From Pyronema omphalodes (Eukaryota; Ascomycota; Pezizomycetes; Pezizales; Pyronemataceae): DNA of 64,000 nucleotides. The stretch is from positions 682,001 through 746,000 of the forward strand of contig JAJJXM010000024.1 of assembly GCA_024516155.1 (NCBI GenBank), written 5' to 3'. Under the pieces are notes generated by a model. It was not told the DNA's origin. It did not search any database and worked only from the letters and a program-made list of their open reading frames with translations. Shown in pieces: positions 49,101 through 60,198 of the stretch (position 1 is its first letter; each line of letters begins with the position of its first letter). The position numbers and the translations under genes were made by a program.

Positions 49101-49880
49101 ACAGAGAGAATTAACGCGGTTACGGAGCAATATCTCCGCGCGTACGTCTGTTATTTACAAGACGATTGGAAGAAATTTTTACCACTGGCAGAATTTGCTG
49201 CAAATAACCAAGTATCGGATACAACGTCGCTGTCTCCGTTCTACGCTACATACGGTCGACACCCCAAGTGCTCTTTCGAACTGGAAATCAGGACAGACAA
49301 TCCTGAAGAAGTGAAAGCGAACGAGGTAGCGGAAAGGATGTCACACATCCATGACGTCTTACGCTCGGAAATGAAATACGCCCAAGCCCGCCACATAGAA
49401 GCCGCCGACAATTCCCGACTCCCCGCGCCGGTCTTCAAACCAGGAGACCTGGTATGGCTGGACGCCCGCAACCTAAGAACCCGCCGCCCCTCAAAGAAAC
49501 TAGAAAACAAACACCTAGGCCCCTTCACCGTGTTACGGCCTATTGGATCCCACGCCTATGAATTGGATATACCGGAGACCATGAAACACCACAGGACCTT
49601 CCCCGTGTCCCTACTAAACCCAGCCTCTTCGGACCCCCTCCCTGGCCAGATTATTCCACCGCCCCTACCGGTAGTAGTAGACGGCGAAGAAGAATGGTTC
49701 GTGGATGAAATTCTGGATAGCCGTTGGTCAAGAGGAAACCTGCAGTACCTCGTCAAGTGGACCGGCCATGACTCTCCAACCTGGGAACCGGAAACGAACC
49801 TATCCGAAACTGAGGCCGCTGAGAAATTTCACCAGTTATACCCAGACAAACCTTCTCCTCTCGTAGGAACTCGAGCCTAA
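46146..49880 (+). CDS. pol: Element A pol polyprotein
   Basis: One open frame of about 1,244 codons counted from the frameshift site. In order: aspartic protease (ALVDCGATGIAFVD), reverse transcriptase (TAYLDDILVFSE with both catalytic Asp), RNase H ([19 protein letters not shown]), integrase with HHCC zinc finger (NCHTCKRTKATRH) and catalytic core (SVDFVTGLP, VSDRGPQFVANFWKHL, FHPQTDGQTERIN), then a C-terminal chromodomain (LQYLVKWTGHDSPTWEPE). That order defines the Ty3/gypsy chromoviruses, whose chromodomain steers integration to particular chromatin. No stop or frameshift was seen. Confidence 0.95.
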   Translation, partial: GKRINQLQEDGSAAGGNIIADTLLLSGASVTGKLECKHLVLSCSLFSNNRSVKTVALVDCGATGIAFVDRNFARHHKLPLTPLSTAQTVEVIDGRPISSGKITHLAQVECTINGHSEILPMFVTKLGHYPVVLGIPWLKKHDVTISFSSNTVSFDSQYCLRNCTPLPVSTTGVEVLDSRPPPAVHEPDTNPMPELEDSVPDPPEEPPIAISSLTISDFKEMVEDESLTVFSLSLDEITVALQDKPPLTDDELKDMIPEEYHDYLDLFKEVNAKELPPHRPYDHKIPLKEGFVPPFGPLYSLSRNELQTLKTWLDENLEKGFIQRSQSPAASPILFVKKSDGSLRLCLDYRRLNEGTEKNRYPLPWIQETMMNLSKAQYFTTLDVRSAYNLIRMAEGEEWKTAFRTRYGLFESKVMPFGLTNAPADFQAFINDVLRPYLDQFCTAYLDDILVFSETKPDHIAHVRKILERLKEEKLHLKPEKCKFAKAEVQYLGYNIGRDGAPMMDSKVATVRDWKEPTTLKQVQEFLGFANFYRRFIKDYSNVVSPLTALTKKKDGKAIPFIWGKDQQSAFDRLKDAFTSAPILKHFDYEKPIVVETDASDYVSAGVLSQYDDDNVLHPVAFYSKKHSPAECNYEIYDKELLAIVRCFKEWRPHLEGSAFPIKVLTDHKNLEYFMTTKLLNRRQARWSEFLSRFNFVITYRPGTLGGKPDALTRRAADLPEEGDERILANQQAVLKPQNFQLCMTPPMKLAPSEVDLLFTEGYKTDSFPNRVLGMLEDGTQICKDISLADCSVLENRLYYRDCLYVPALDKLRLKLLQDHHDPPTLGHPGRAKTFELLARNYYWPSMRKDVDQFVRNCHTCKRTKATRHAPYGTLKPLPVPHHPWQNISVDFVTGLPTSEGFDAICAMVCRLTKQRHLVPCHSTIDAEGFAQLFLENVFKLHGLPDTVVSDRGPQFVANFWKHLANCMGIEIATSTAFHPQTDGQTERINAVTEQYLRAYVCYLQDDWKKFLPLAEFAANNQVSDTTSLSPFYATYGRHPKCSFELEIRTDNPEEVKANEVAERMSHIHDVLRSEMKYAQARHIEAADNSRLPAPVFKPGDLVWLDARNLRTRRPSKKLENKHLGPFTVLRPIGSHAYELDIPETMKHHRTFPVSLLNPASSDPLPGQIIPPPLPVVVDGEEEWFVDEILDSRWSRGNLQYLVKWTGHDSPTWEPETNLSETEAAEKFHQLYPDKPSPLVGTRA

Positions 49881-49890
49881 CGGGGGGTAC

Positions 49891-50416
49891 TGTCACGGCA
49901 CACGGCTGACGAGCCGTTGTGTTGCGTCATCATGCTGTCGTGGTTGTTGATGGACATCGTGCCGTTGTCTTGCCGTGTTGTGTTGTGTTGCCGTTGTGTT
50001 GTTGTGTGTGCCGTGCCATTGTGACTGAGAGACTGATTGATGATGGATGACGTACCACGAGCTGGAGAGCTGTGGCGTCGCAGGTGAATTGATGGAGAAC
50101 GGAAGCTCATGTAGCGATGATTGTATGACGGCCCAGCAAGAGTGCTGGCCGCCCCTTTGTACATAAGGAGGCTTGCCTCCCCGTTGTCGAGATTCTCCAT
50201 CGAACGTCTTGTGTCTTCTCCTTGCTCCTAATATAAGACTTCTTCTCCCAAGTCCTACGTCACTCTTGTCCTTGTCCCTGTTCCTGTTTTGTGTGCCGTC
50301 CGTCTGACGAGCACTTCGGTCCTTGTCCTGCCGTTCCCCGTTCCGGAACCCGCCTAGTCTCTCTTCCCGGTAGTGTTCAGTGTGTTCTTTGAACGTCCGT
50401 TCCTAGTTCCCTGACA
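49891..50416 (+). repeat. Element A 3' LTR
   Basis: 526 bp, the same length as the 5' LTR and with about four substitutions. The purine-rich CGGGGGGTAC just upstream is the likely plus-strand primer site. Confidence 0.93.
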
Positions 50417-50900
50417 AGGGACTGTGATTGCTATAAGAGGGACAGGAAGAGGCACAAGACGTTCGATGGAGAACTACAACGACGGGGAGGCAAGCCTCTT
50501 TATGTACAGAAAGCGGCCAGCACTCTTGCTGGGCCATCAACCAATATCGCTACATGATATGGCTTCCGTTCTCCATCATGCCACCTGCGACCCCACAGGT
50601 CTCACGGCTCGTGGTACGTTATCCATCATCGAATCAATCATCACGTCCCACATCACACGGCACGGCACACAACAACAACAACACAACGGCAACAACAACA
50701 CAACGGCAAAACAACAACACAACACTTTGGCTCGTCAGCCATGTGCCGTGACAGTACCCCCCCGTTAGGCTTGAGTTGCTACGAGAGGAGAATGTTTGTC
50801 TGGGTACAGCTGATGAAAGCGTTTGGTGGCCACGGTTTCTGATAGATTTGTTTCGGGTTCCCAAGTCGGGGAATCGTGTCCTGTCCACTTGATGAGGTAC
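50417..50900 (-). mobile_element. Element A' remnant: rest of inverted LTR plus pol end
   Basis: 50417-50753 completes the inverted LTR begun at 43836-44017 (ends GTGCCGTGACA). 50754-50900 is the minus-strand 3' end of the internal region, related to the last about 150 bp of element A including chromodomain coding and the GGGGGGGTAC tract. It is cut off at 50901 by the LTR of element B. Confidence 0.85.
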
Positions 50901-51987
50901 TGTAACGCCGAACAAGGGAGAGATAGCTGACGGAGAACCTGAGGGCTCTTCTCGATTATTCACTCTTGAGTTCAATAAAGATATCCTGATAATAACTTTA
51001 ACGTTAGAAACTCTTAAGCTGTGTCAAGCATCAACTTAGAGATTTCTGTGTTTAAGAGTTAAGGAAATAAACAAGGATTTCAAGAGACAAAGAGATCCAA
51101 AGACGGGGACAAAAACGAGGACGTAAACAAAGACCGACAAGGTATTTGAATTTCTAAATAAACAAATAACTGTGTAAGTAGAAAAGAAAAACAAAATAAA
51201 CAAACAAAGAAACAATCCTCTTATATACAATTTTGCCTTCTGACACGCCGAGCCACTATTTGCAGATTTTTCCCAAAAAATAACTAAGCAAACAACGCGG
51301 TCCCAGTTGGGCGTTCTAGACGCGCTAACGCGTTCAACCAAATTAGCGTGATTGCGTGCACAGCCTTGTTGCGCGCTCGTTAGCGTATCTCGCGTGCGCG
51401 ATAGTGTACTTCTAAGCGAAGTCACGCACGCGCTTCCGTAACACTAATCGTGCGCGTGCGTCCGTAACCCTAAACCTAGCTGTGCGCGTAAGGTCACAAA
51501 CCTAACCCTAGTTTGTGTGCGTGCGGGTGCAACCCTAACCCTAGTCACGTGAATCCAGATCAGCTGCGTTTAAGCAATGGTGCAATACTGATAAGACATC
51601 ACATGATTGGATCTTATCTTATCGATAAGATGCTCGTGCCCTAACCCTAGTCACGTGTGCGCACATTAGTAGATCAGTGCACGTGCATACTGATCTACTA
51701 CTGATAAGGAACACGTGACCGATCTCATCTTTTCGGATAAAATGATCCTTAGACTATAGGTGTGGAATTTCCGAAAAGGGATCCGAGCAGACCCCTAACC
51801 CTGGGAATAGGTTATGTGACCTGTTTGACGATTTCGGAATTGAGCGTAACCCTAACCCAGGCGAGTGACGAGTGATGATCGATCACCGGGGAAATGAATA
51901 AACAAACGAGTGCTGGATAATGAAGCGAATGATAATAGATGAATGAATGACGAGGAAGGGGAGCATAATAATTCTCGAGCCGTGACA
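50901..51987 (-). mobile_element. Family B LTR (3' LTR of B copy 1)
   Basis: 1,087 bp, related to 41729-42868. On the minus strand it follows the end of the B internal region, so it is the 3' LTR. It keeps ATCTTATCGATAAGAT (51616-51631), but GGTCACGTGACC has become GGTTATGTGACC. It looks the most diverged of the three B LTRs. Confidence 0.9.
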
Positions 51988-53638
51988 GGATCACCCTTCT
52001 TGGACTGAGCTCCGGCAAAGTAACTTGTAAGATAAGTTAGGGAGGGGTCCCGGTTTATCGGGGTACTTTTTATGGAAGTCGTCAACGGCTTTACTGTCGG
52101 AATGAAGTTTGGCGGGTTCCAATCGGGCATATCGTATGCAACCCATTTAACCATGTACTGAAGTTTCTTCCTGTGAATTCGGGAGTCGAGGATAGCTTCG
52201 ATGAAGTATTCGTCTTCACCGTCGATTTCCACCGGGGGTGGTGGGTCTGATTGTTGACCGGGGTAAGGATCATTCGCAGCGGGTTCCAAAAGGGAAACAT
52301 GTTGAACGTTATGGCATTTCATCGTCGGAGGTAGTTCTAATCGGTAGGCATAGGGGGATACTTTGGCGATAATCTTGAGGGGTCTGTAACGTTTGTTGTC
52401 TAATTTCCAGGTGGGTCGACGAGTTTTTCAATTGCGAGCATTCATCCATACCAAATCTCCAGGCTGATAATTCGGTGACGGGAGTCGATGTTTATCGGCA
52501 TTCTCTTGACAACGTAGATTGGCTCTATTGATTTCAGCTCGTAGATGGTTATGGATTTCGGCGAGGGTTTGCGAAGTTGTGAGGGCCCGTCGATCGTTTA
52601 CATCATTCGTAGCTGCTGGGAGTAAATCGAATTGGCAATGGGGGTCGAATCCTTTATTAGCAAAGAACGAGGAAGTTCCCGTTGTCTCAGATGCTTGCTT
52701 ATTCGCAGCGAATTCTGCTAATGGTAACCAATCAGCCCAATCATCTTGAAGATAGTTGACGTGGGCTCGGAGGTATTGTTCCATAATAGCGTTCATTTGT
52801 TCTGTTTGACCGTCCGTTTGTGGATGAAATGCCGTGGATAATCGAGGCTCGATTCGCAAACGTTGACAAAGGTTCTTCCAAAACAGGGCAGCAAATTGGG
52901 GTCCTTGATCAGAGATAATGGTAAGGGGGAGTCCATGCAATCGGAAGATGTGGGTAATGAACCAAGACGATAATTCCTTCGCGTCGATATCCGTTCGGCA
53001 GGCAATTAGATGCTGTTCTTTGGTTAATCTGTGTACCAGTACCCAAATTGCATCACAAGCGTTTGACCATGGTAATCCTGTTACGAAGTCCATTGATATG
53101 TCCTGCCAAGGTATTTCTGGAATAGGTAGTGGGCATAGGATACCAAATGGGGCATGTCTGGTAGGTTTCAAACGTTGGCAGGTATGACAATTTCGAATGT
53201 ATCTTTCCACGTCTGTTCTCATCTGAGGCCAAGTATAGGTTCTCGAGAGGTATTCTAATGTTTTAGATCTACCCGGATGACTAGCCGTAGGAGAGTCGTG
53301 GTGTTGTTGCATTAGGTGTAGTCGTAGGGGTTCGTAATTCGGGACCCATTAACATCCCCGGTAGAATAAACGGTTATCGTTTACTGTGCATTCTGCCAGT
53401 GCAATGTCTTTACAATGATCAGTGTTATTGTTTGGCATTTCAATAACCTTAGTAACGAATGGGTCTTTGTCGTAGGCATCCGTGAAGAGCTGGGATAAGG
53501 TGGGGTTTGTTTGTTGTGGGTCCGGTATTATTGTTTGTTGCGGGTCCGTTGTTATTGTTTGTTGTGTACTACAGGCAACAGCCGCAACGTGAAGGATATT
53601 CTCAGGCTTAATGATCGTTGTATGGTTCTCTAGGGAGC
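51988..53638 (-). pseudogene. B copy 1 pol remnant: integrase and chromodomain
   Basis: The minus strand reads integrase (52428-53312: NCHTCQRLKPTRH zinc finger, SMDFVTGLP, ISDQGPQFAALFW, FHPQTDGQTEQMN), then an in-frame TGA at 52428-52430, then the remaining integrase tail and a chromodomain (52000-52420: MVKWVAYDMPDWNPP). A polypurine stretch (AAGAAGGGTGATCC) sits at the LTR edge. Upstream pol is missing: at about 53638 a non-LTR element has been inserted. The intact order in B copy 2 shows where the sequence should continue. Confidence 0.9.
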
Positions 53639-54165
53639 ATTTATTTATTTATTTATTTCTCATACACGCATCTAACCGTAAGGTTATGGCGGCTGCTACT
53701 TGTTTTTATTTTACATTGTTAACTGCCGGGTGTGACCCCGTCAGTCACCGGGTACGCCCCGGAGCGGTCTATCATGCTTGGGGTTGTAGTCCCCCCCTTC
53801 TTGTCCCTTCATACTCCATTTCTGTCCGTCTCGTCGGTGTGTCCCTGAGCCCTGTACGCTCTCTTTCAACTCCATCCTCCACCCTTCCCCTTCTGCGTCC
53901 CCTTTATATGTTTTTTTTTTTTTTTTTTACTCCCTTTCATCCTTCCCGCTCCTCTGCCCCCTCCCTTCACTCATCTTCTTGCTCTCTCTCCCTTTCTCTC
54001 CTCCCTTTCATCGTCTCCATCTCCTGCCTCCACCGTCTCCTTCCTCTGTCTACCTCTCCTCCCCTCCGTCCGTACTCTGACCCTCTGCCTTCACCGTTCA
54101 CCTCTCAGTCTCTTCCTCCTCTTCCCCCTCTTCCCCCTCTTCCCCCCCCCCCCTTTTTTTTTTTT
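53639..54165 (-). mobile_element. Non-LTR retroelement 3' end with (AAAT)n tail
   Basis: On the minus strand this ends in TCATACACGCAT-complement sequence followed by an AAAT tetramer tail at about 53639-53660. The last 220 bp are related to 39970-40229. The upstream part (53850-54165) is purine-rich on the minus strand and ends in a G-run next to the LINE tail. It could be a separate SINE/LINE fragment or an extended 3' UTR of the neighbouring LINE. Confidence 0.6.
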
Positions 54166-54169
54166 TTTA

Positions 54170-54202
<33 letters not shown>

Positions 54203-54224
54203 GTTGTTTTTTTTTTTTTTTTTT

Positions 54225-57200
54225 TTAATGCTCCTCGTCAGGGTCTAACAATGATCCCCAGCCTATCGTCGTTGTATGTCTGTCTGGCCTGTCAGCTTCC
54301 TCACGGGTCTTACTCAACAGCGTGTGAGCCCAATCAGATGTAGCGAGCTTGGATGCTTTAATCATGGTGGTTGGGGCGCGGACTCCGTGTTTGGTGTGGA
54401 GGATCAGTTTGAGTTTGAGTTGGCGATGTCTTGGTAGTTTCATTTCCTTTCGTAGTTGTATGCGGTGGGGGGTAAAAAGTGGGCAGGAAAGTAATAGGTG
54501 TTTCGGGGTTTGGGGAGGGGTGGAGTGGGCATGGGGAGGCTGGTGTGGGGTATGTGGGGGTGGGAGGGTGTGCCAAACAGTCCAGGAAGTATCCGTGGCC
54601 TGTATGTAATCCCAGGATGGCAGTCGATATTTTCCGCGGGACCGTCGTGTAGGCCTCGTCGAGTCATCTTTTGTGCGGGGCGTCGTATGTCTTGGGCTTT
54701 GGGCTGTTTTCATACCACTTAACCCAGCCTGCAATGCAGGATTCTTGGACTTGTCGTCGGAGCCATGAGAGGGAGGTTGGGAGAGGATTCGGTGGAGGGA
54801 GGGTTGTGGCTTGTTTGGCCAGTTGATCTGCCACCTCGTTGCCTGGTATGTCGATATGGCCGGGGACCCAGTGGAGGTGGATTGTCGTTTCTGTGCGCTG
54901 GAGGAGTGTTCGGGATAGGAGTTGGATTGTCGCGGCGCACTCTTGTCCTGGCCCAGGTGTGGTGCGGGTTGCTCTAGTGATTGCAGCTTGGTTGTCGGTA
55001 AAGAAATGGACGTCACGGTATTGCAAACGTAGGCGTCGGGCGTGGGTTGCGCAGGACCGGATGCATTCTTCGATTGCTTTCAGCTCCGCGTCAAAGACTT
55101 TGCAAGAAGTACCCATTGGGATGACTGCTCTGACCCTGTGATCAAGGCCGTACGGGATGTAGAAGCCTGCTCCGGTGGACCCGTCGAGTTGGGATCCGTC
55201 GGTATAGGCTATTATGGCTGTAGGGGAGGCGCGGAGATGTCGGAGGAGTTTGTAGTGGTCTGCCTCAGCGTCTGTTTTGGTGGAGGGGGTGGGGTATCGG
55301 GTAAGGGGGGGTTCATCCCAGGGGGTTAGGTCTGGTTGCGCGGTGTTTTTGATCGTGCTGCGTGGTGATATCCATTGGCTGAGCGACGAGATGGTTGTAA
55401 CGAGCCGAGTGATATGTTGTGAGTCGGGGGTCCATTCGCAATCGTATTCCTCGGGGGACTGGATGGCATGGGTGAAGTGGTTGGGGATGGGGAATGATGA
55501 GGGGCAGGGGTATACAACTGGGTGGGAGGGAGGTAGGGAAAGGAGACGGAAAGCGTATTTTTTGCGTTTATGGTTGATTCGGACTACTACCGGGGGGATT
55601 GCGGCTTCGTTGTGCAGCGCTGGGATGGGAGTGGTAGTGAAGGCGTTCAGTATTCGACGGAGAGCGGCGTTTTGTTGAAGTTGAAGCTTGTTAGGGAAGG
55701 TCTTTTGTCCTAACCACCAGATTTCTGCGCCGAAGTCTGCTCTAGATTGTACACACGATCGGTATAGTGTGCGGACCGCCGAGGGGGACAGGCCGGTTTC
55801 GTACCTGACGAGGCTTCGCAGGGCATTGAAAGCTCTGGAGGCATGGGTTAGTCGGGTTTGGACATGATGTTTAAAGGGGAGTTTGCAGTCCAAGAAGACT
55901 CCTATCCACCGAACGACATCTTTGCTTCCATTCGGTGTTCCACGGGAGACAATCGTGCCGTTGGGTAGGGTGACGGAGGTGCGTTGGGTTATGATGTCTT
56001 GTTGAGCGCGGTGGAAATGTAGGACTTCCGATTTTGAGTCGTCGAATGCCACTGCATTTTCGGCGGCCCACTGGAAGGCAACTTTTGCTGCGCGTTCGCG
56101 GGTACGGGAGTTCGCTTCTCTTGATTTGCCATGGCATACGAGTGCTACTTGTCGATGTAGCTCGGTGTCCACAGTGTTGGGTCGTGGGTTTTCAGGGCGT
56201 CGAACAAGGGTCGGAGGTAAATTAGGAAAAGGATGTGTGAGGCGGGGGATCCTTGTGGGATTCCTGTGCGGGTGGGTCTTTGGCTGTCTGTCCTGCCGTC
56301 GAAGGAGAGTGCTATGGTGCGAACGTGGAGGAATGATTCGCACCACTTCACCATTGCCGTCGGGCATCCAAGCGACCGCATCGTGGACGTCAAGCGAGCG
56401 GCGGAAACGTTGTCGAAGGCTCCCCTCACGTCGAGGAATAGTGCAGAGGTGATAAGTTTCTGTCTCGAGTGTTTTTCGATGTCATGGGTCAGGGCCATGG
56501 CCGCATCTATTGCTGATCGATTGGGTCTGCCTCCGATTTGGAAAACGTGGAGGAGGTTGTAAGTTTCCGCCGTTTGGCTCAACCTTGAGGCCATAAGTTT
56601 CTCCAGCACTTTACCCATGCAGTTGAGTAAAGCGATTGGGCGATAGGCTTTGATTCAGCTGTACTTGCGTTTGTTCGGTTTGGGCAGGATAACCGTCGTT
56701 GCTTCCCTCCAGCATTTCGGCTGGTATCCTACCTTACCTAACGTTGCGTAAAGGTCTGTTATTTCGTTGGGGATTACCTGGAGGACATGCCTCAAGCACA
56801 GAAAATTGATTCCATCGGGCCCGGGGGCTTTTTTAGGCGAGGAGGAGGTGATTGCCTTAGATATTTCTACGGCAGTAAACGTTGTCCATGGAAGGGGGGG
56901 TTGGGTGTCGAAGGTGGGGGGGGGAAAAGAGCCTGGAATGCCTCGACTTCACCAGGGAAGTCCGTGTGCGTGGTCGTGATTTCGTTGGTAGTAGATTTGA
57001 TGGGGGGGGGGGGGGGGGTGAGTGGCATGCGGCGGGGGTTTGCGTAGCGGAAAGCTGCCCAAACGTCCGCTCCTTCAACCTGGGATAGGTATTCTTTCCA
57101 AAGCTTGTCTTTGGCGTGGCGGACCGCTCTGTAGTGGAAGTTGCGCTTTGTGCGGTACTCAGCCAGTGTTGTTGCGGTTTCATCCCATTTCCACCTCTTG

Positions 57201-58200
57201 CGAGCTTGAACATAGCTTTCCTGGTGTCTTCAAGCTCCTGCGTCCACCATCGTTTTGAACGGGGGGAGTGCTGTAGGATTGGGGTAGACTTTTGGGCTGC
57301 CTGTTTGATGACAGCTTGGAGGGAGGCCGCCCAGTCGTCGAGGTTTGATGGGGTAGGGTTTTCCCGTAGGGTTCTCCATCTGGGGGACACCTGGGCTGTG
57401 AGCTGGAGTAGAGTGTCCGCGAACTCTTCCCAGTTTGTCTGTGTCCAGTTGAGTCGGGGTTGCTGTTGTCTGTAATTGATGTCCGGGTGTTGCGAGTGAA
57501 TCTGGAATCGTATTACTTCGTGGTCAGAACCGGTGGCTGCTTCCATATCGGTGCACCAGTTCTGGATCTCGTTCATCATCGCGGGGGAGGATAGGGTAAG
57601 GTCAAGACCTGAGGAGCCGAGACCTGTTTTGTAGTGGTAAGTGGGGGTGTCAAGGGTATTGGCGAGCTGCCATCCCTCCTCCTCTATCAACGTCACCAGT
57701 TCATCTGCTCCAGTCACTTGTTTGTAGTCACTATTCCAGAGGGGATGGTGTGCGGTCATGTCTCCGGTGATGACGCATCTGTTGGGGACAGGGAGGTCGG
57801 GGAGGGAACGGGGGATGGTGTATTGTTTCGATCGGCGTTCCCATTCATTATAGATGTTTATTAGGGAGAAGGTGGGTATCAGAGGGGTGGAGACTTCGAG
57901 CACCTGCATGTCAGGGTCTGAACTCATATCTGGTCTGGGAGTAACATGTAGGAAGGGGTGTGTACGTGTAACGTACGCCGCCGTTCTGACTGTTGCTCCA
58001 TGGGGGGAGGGGGGAACGAGTGTAAGAACGTTGGGGTGGGTTGTCAAATATTGGGTATTCTTGATGCTTGCTTCTTGTATGAGAATAATATCTGCGGCAG
58101 GGCCGGCGGTGTTAAGGAGTGTGTTCAGGGCGTTGTTGCTCCTGTTTATGTTATGGGAAAAAATGTGGATGGTGGCCGCCGAAGATGTCTGATTATGCAT
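54225..58200 (-). pseudogene. LINE ORF2 (endonuclease-RT-RNase H), frameshifted
   Basis: Endonuclease at 58200-56857 (GDMTAHHPLWNSD, GLDLTLSS, TGSDHEVIRF). The frame breaks near 56850, and RT continues at 56618-56145 (FQIGGRPNRSAIDAA, FLDVRGAFDNVS, RTGIPQGSPASHILF). The RT box reads YIDK and then shifts frame, losing the second catalytic Asp near 56150. The next frame (56367-54664) holds the thumb and RNase H (AYTDGSQLDGSTGAG, FDAELKAIEECI, FFTDNQAAI, GNEVADQLAK). The last frame, to 54225, gives the C-terminal zinc-binding-like region. At least three frame changes make it non-functional. Confidence 0.88.
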
Positions 58201-59082
58201 CAGTTATTATGGCTGTGGTGTGTTCGTGAAGGGTGGTTCGGGGCGCTTGGGTTTTGTCCCAGGCTGCTTTAACAACAGCGAGGCGGGCTGGGCATTTGGA
58301 ATGATATGCGGGGTGGTTGGTGTCGGGGTGGCCGTCTGCTTTGCAGTTGGCGCATTGTAGGGGGACGTGAGAGCATGCCTTTCCTTTACGGTTAGGGCAT
58401 TGTGGGCAAACATGGAGATCGGTGGGGTGTGGTTCAGCGCATGGGGCGCAGATGGGGGTTGATGTGGAGGGGCATATCGCATGGTGATGACCGAAGCGGA
58501 GACAGCGGCGACATTGGTCAGTAGAGCGGGCGGAGTGATAGTCGGTGACTTTCCGGATCTCATATCTCACGATAACCTTTGTTCGCTTGAGACGCTGTGC
58601 GTCTTCAGCTCTTCGGAGCGATCATTACACTGGATGCGGCTTTGCCTACGCGTTTGTCGGGGTGAGTTATATAGCAGGGGGTTTGGGTTAGTAGCATGGC
58701 GTTGTTGAGGTCGATTTCGCATCGGAGGGCTTCCATGCCTTCGGCGGTGTCGGGGTATACATCCAGAGGGATGCCATGGACCGCTAGCTTGTGCCACTTT
58801 TCAGCAATTCTGGGGCGCTCTAGGGTCATGTGTACCGCTTGGACAGCGTCATGCATGATGGGGAGGTATTGGGAAATTTCGTCATGGGTTGCATTCGGGA
58901 AGAAGGACAAGAGGAGGTTACCTGAGGGGCCCTTACGCACAGTCACTACTGCGACAGTCATTGGTGCTTCGGCTTCACGTAATGCGCGGTTGACCATATT
59001 ACCTACCTGGACTTTGATGTCGTCCATCAGGTTTTCCGGGTCAGGGCATGGGATGAGCACGAGCACAGGGCGCAGGGATTGA
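58193..59082 (-). pseudogene. LINE ORF1 (Gag-like) remnant
   Basis: The minus strand begins inside ORF1 at the LTR junction (VLVLIPCPDPENLMDDI) and breaks frame near 58620. It continues with CCHC-type zinc knuckles (CRRCLRFGHHHAICP, CPQCPNRKGKACSHVPLQCANCKADGH). It ends about where ORF2 starts. ORF1 proteins of this group bind element RNA. Confidence 0.82.
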
Positions 59083-60198
59083 TGTAACGGCAAACAAGGG
59101 AGAGATAGCTGACGGAGAACCTGAGGGCTCTTCTCAATTATTCACTCTTGAGTTCAATGAAGATACCCTTATAATAACTTCAACGTTAGAAACTCTTAAG
59201 CTGTGTCAAGCATCAACTTAGAGATTTCTGTGTTTAGAAGTTAAGGAAATGAACAAAGATTTCAAGGGACAAAGAGATCCAAAGACGGGGACGAAAACGA
59301 GGACGTAAACAAAGATCGACAAAGTATTTGAATTTGTAAATAAACAAATAACTGTGTAAGGAGAAAAGAAAAACAAAATAAACAAACAAAGAAACAATCC
59401 TCTTATATACAATTTTTCCTCCTTACACGCCGAGCCACTATTTGCGGATTTTTCCCGAAAAATAACTAAGTAAACAACGCGGTCGCAGTTGCGCGTTCTA
59501 GACGCGCTAACGCGTTCGTACCAAATTAGCGTGTTTGCGTGCACAGCCTCGTCGCGTGCGCGATAGCGTAACTCGCGTGCGCGGTAGCGTACTTTGCGTG
59601 CGCGCTAGCGTAACCCTAAGCGTAGTCACGCGCGCGCTTCCGTAACCCTAATCGTGCGCGTGTGTCCGTAACCCTAACCCTAGCTGTGCGCGTACGGTCA
59701 CAAACCTAACCCTAGTTTGTGTGCGTGCGGGTGCAACCCTAACCCTTGTCACGTGAATCCAGATCAGCTGCGATTGGAAAGATGGTGCAAAACTGATAAG
59801 GTCACATGACTAGATCTTATCTTATCGATAAGATGATCGTGCCCTAGCCCTAGTCACGTGTGCGCAGGTTAGTAGACCAGTGCGCGTGCATACTGATCTA
59901 CTACTGATAAGAGACACGTTACCAATCTTATCTAATCGGATAAGATGATCGGGAGACCGTCGGTATGGAATTTTCAAAAAGGGATTCGAGCAGACCCCTA
60001 ACCCTGGGGGTAGGTCACGTGACCTTTTTGACAATTTGAGAATTGAGCGTAACCCTAACCCAGGCGAGTGACAAGTGATGATCGAAGACCGAAGGATAAT
60101 CGAAATAAATAAACAAACGAGTGCTGAATAATGAAGCGGATGATAATAGGTGAATGAGTGACGAGGAGGAGGAAGGTAATAATTCTCGAGGCGTGACA
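59083..60198 (-). mobile_element. Family B LTR (3' LTR of B copy 2)
   Basis: 1,116 bp, TGTAACGGC...GCGTGACA, closer to the solo LTR than to 50901-51987. It interrupts the LINE ORF1; the left flank is ATTGA, and the partner duplication lies outside the window. It keeps the GATA palindrome (59819-59834), GGTCACGTGACC (about 60013-60024) and CCCTAA units. Confidence 0.9.

Larger units (their letters stand above)
44018..50416 (+). mobile_element. Ty3/gypsy chromovirus, element A, near-intact
   Basis: A 6.4-kb LTR retrotransposon with two 526-bp LTRs (44018-44543 and 49891-50416), both TGTCACGG...CCCTGACA, differing at about four positions by eye. The flanking 5-mers AGAGA and AGGGA differ at one base. 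Internal order is gag, -1 frameshift site, then protease, RT, RNase H, integrase and chromodomain, as in chromoviruses. A short polypurine-like tract (CGGGGGGTAC) precedes the 3' LTR. Gag carries one frame break, but pol is fully open. The low LTR divergence and lack of C-to-T decay point to recent insertion. Confidence 0.95.
54166..59082 (-). mobile_element. Tad-like LINE, decayed, 5'-interrupted
   Basis: Minus-strand non-LTR retrotransposon: ORF1 remnant, then ORF2 with APE-type endonuclease, RT, RNase H and a C-terminal region, then an A-run and ATT/AAT-rich tail at 54166-54226. An endonuclease plus RNase H layout with a zinc-knuckle ORF1 is typical of the Tad/I group. It is cut at 59082 by a family B LTR, within ORF1. 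Confidence 0.9.

Noticed and set aside
53611..54228. 205-residue plus-strand frame rich in Ser/Pro/Leu/Phe
   Set aside because: It is the complement of a non-LTR 3' region and its tails, ending in T-runs and ATT repeats.
54349..55678. Plus-strand Gly/Trp/Arg-rich frames
   Set aside because: They are shadows of the LINE ORF2 coding strand.
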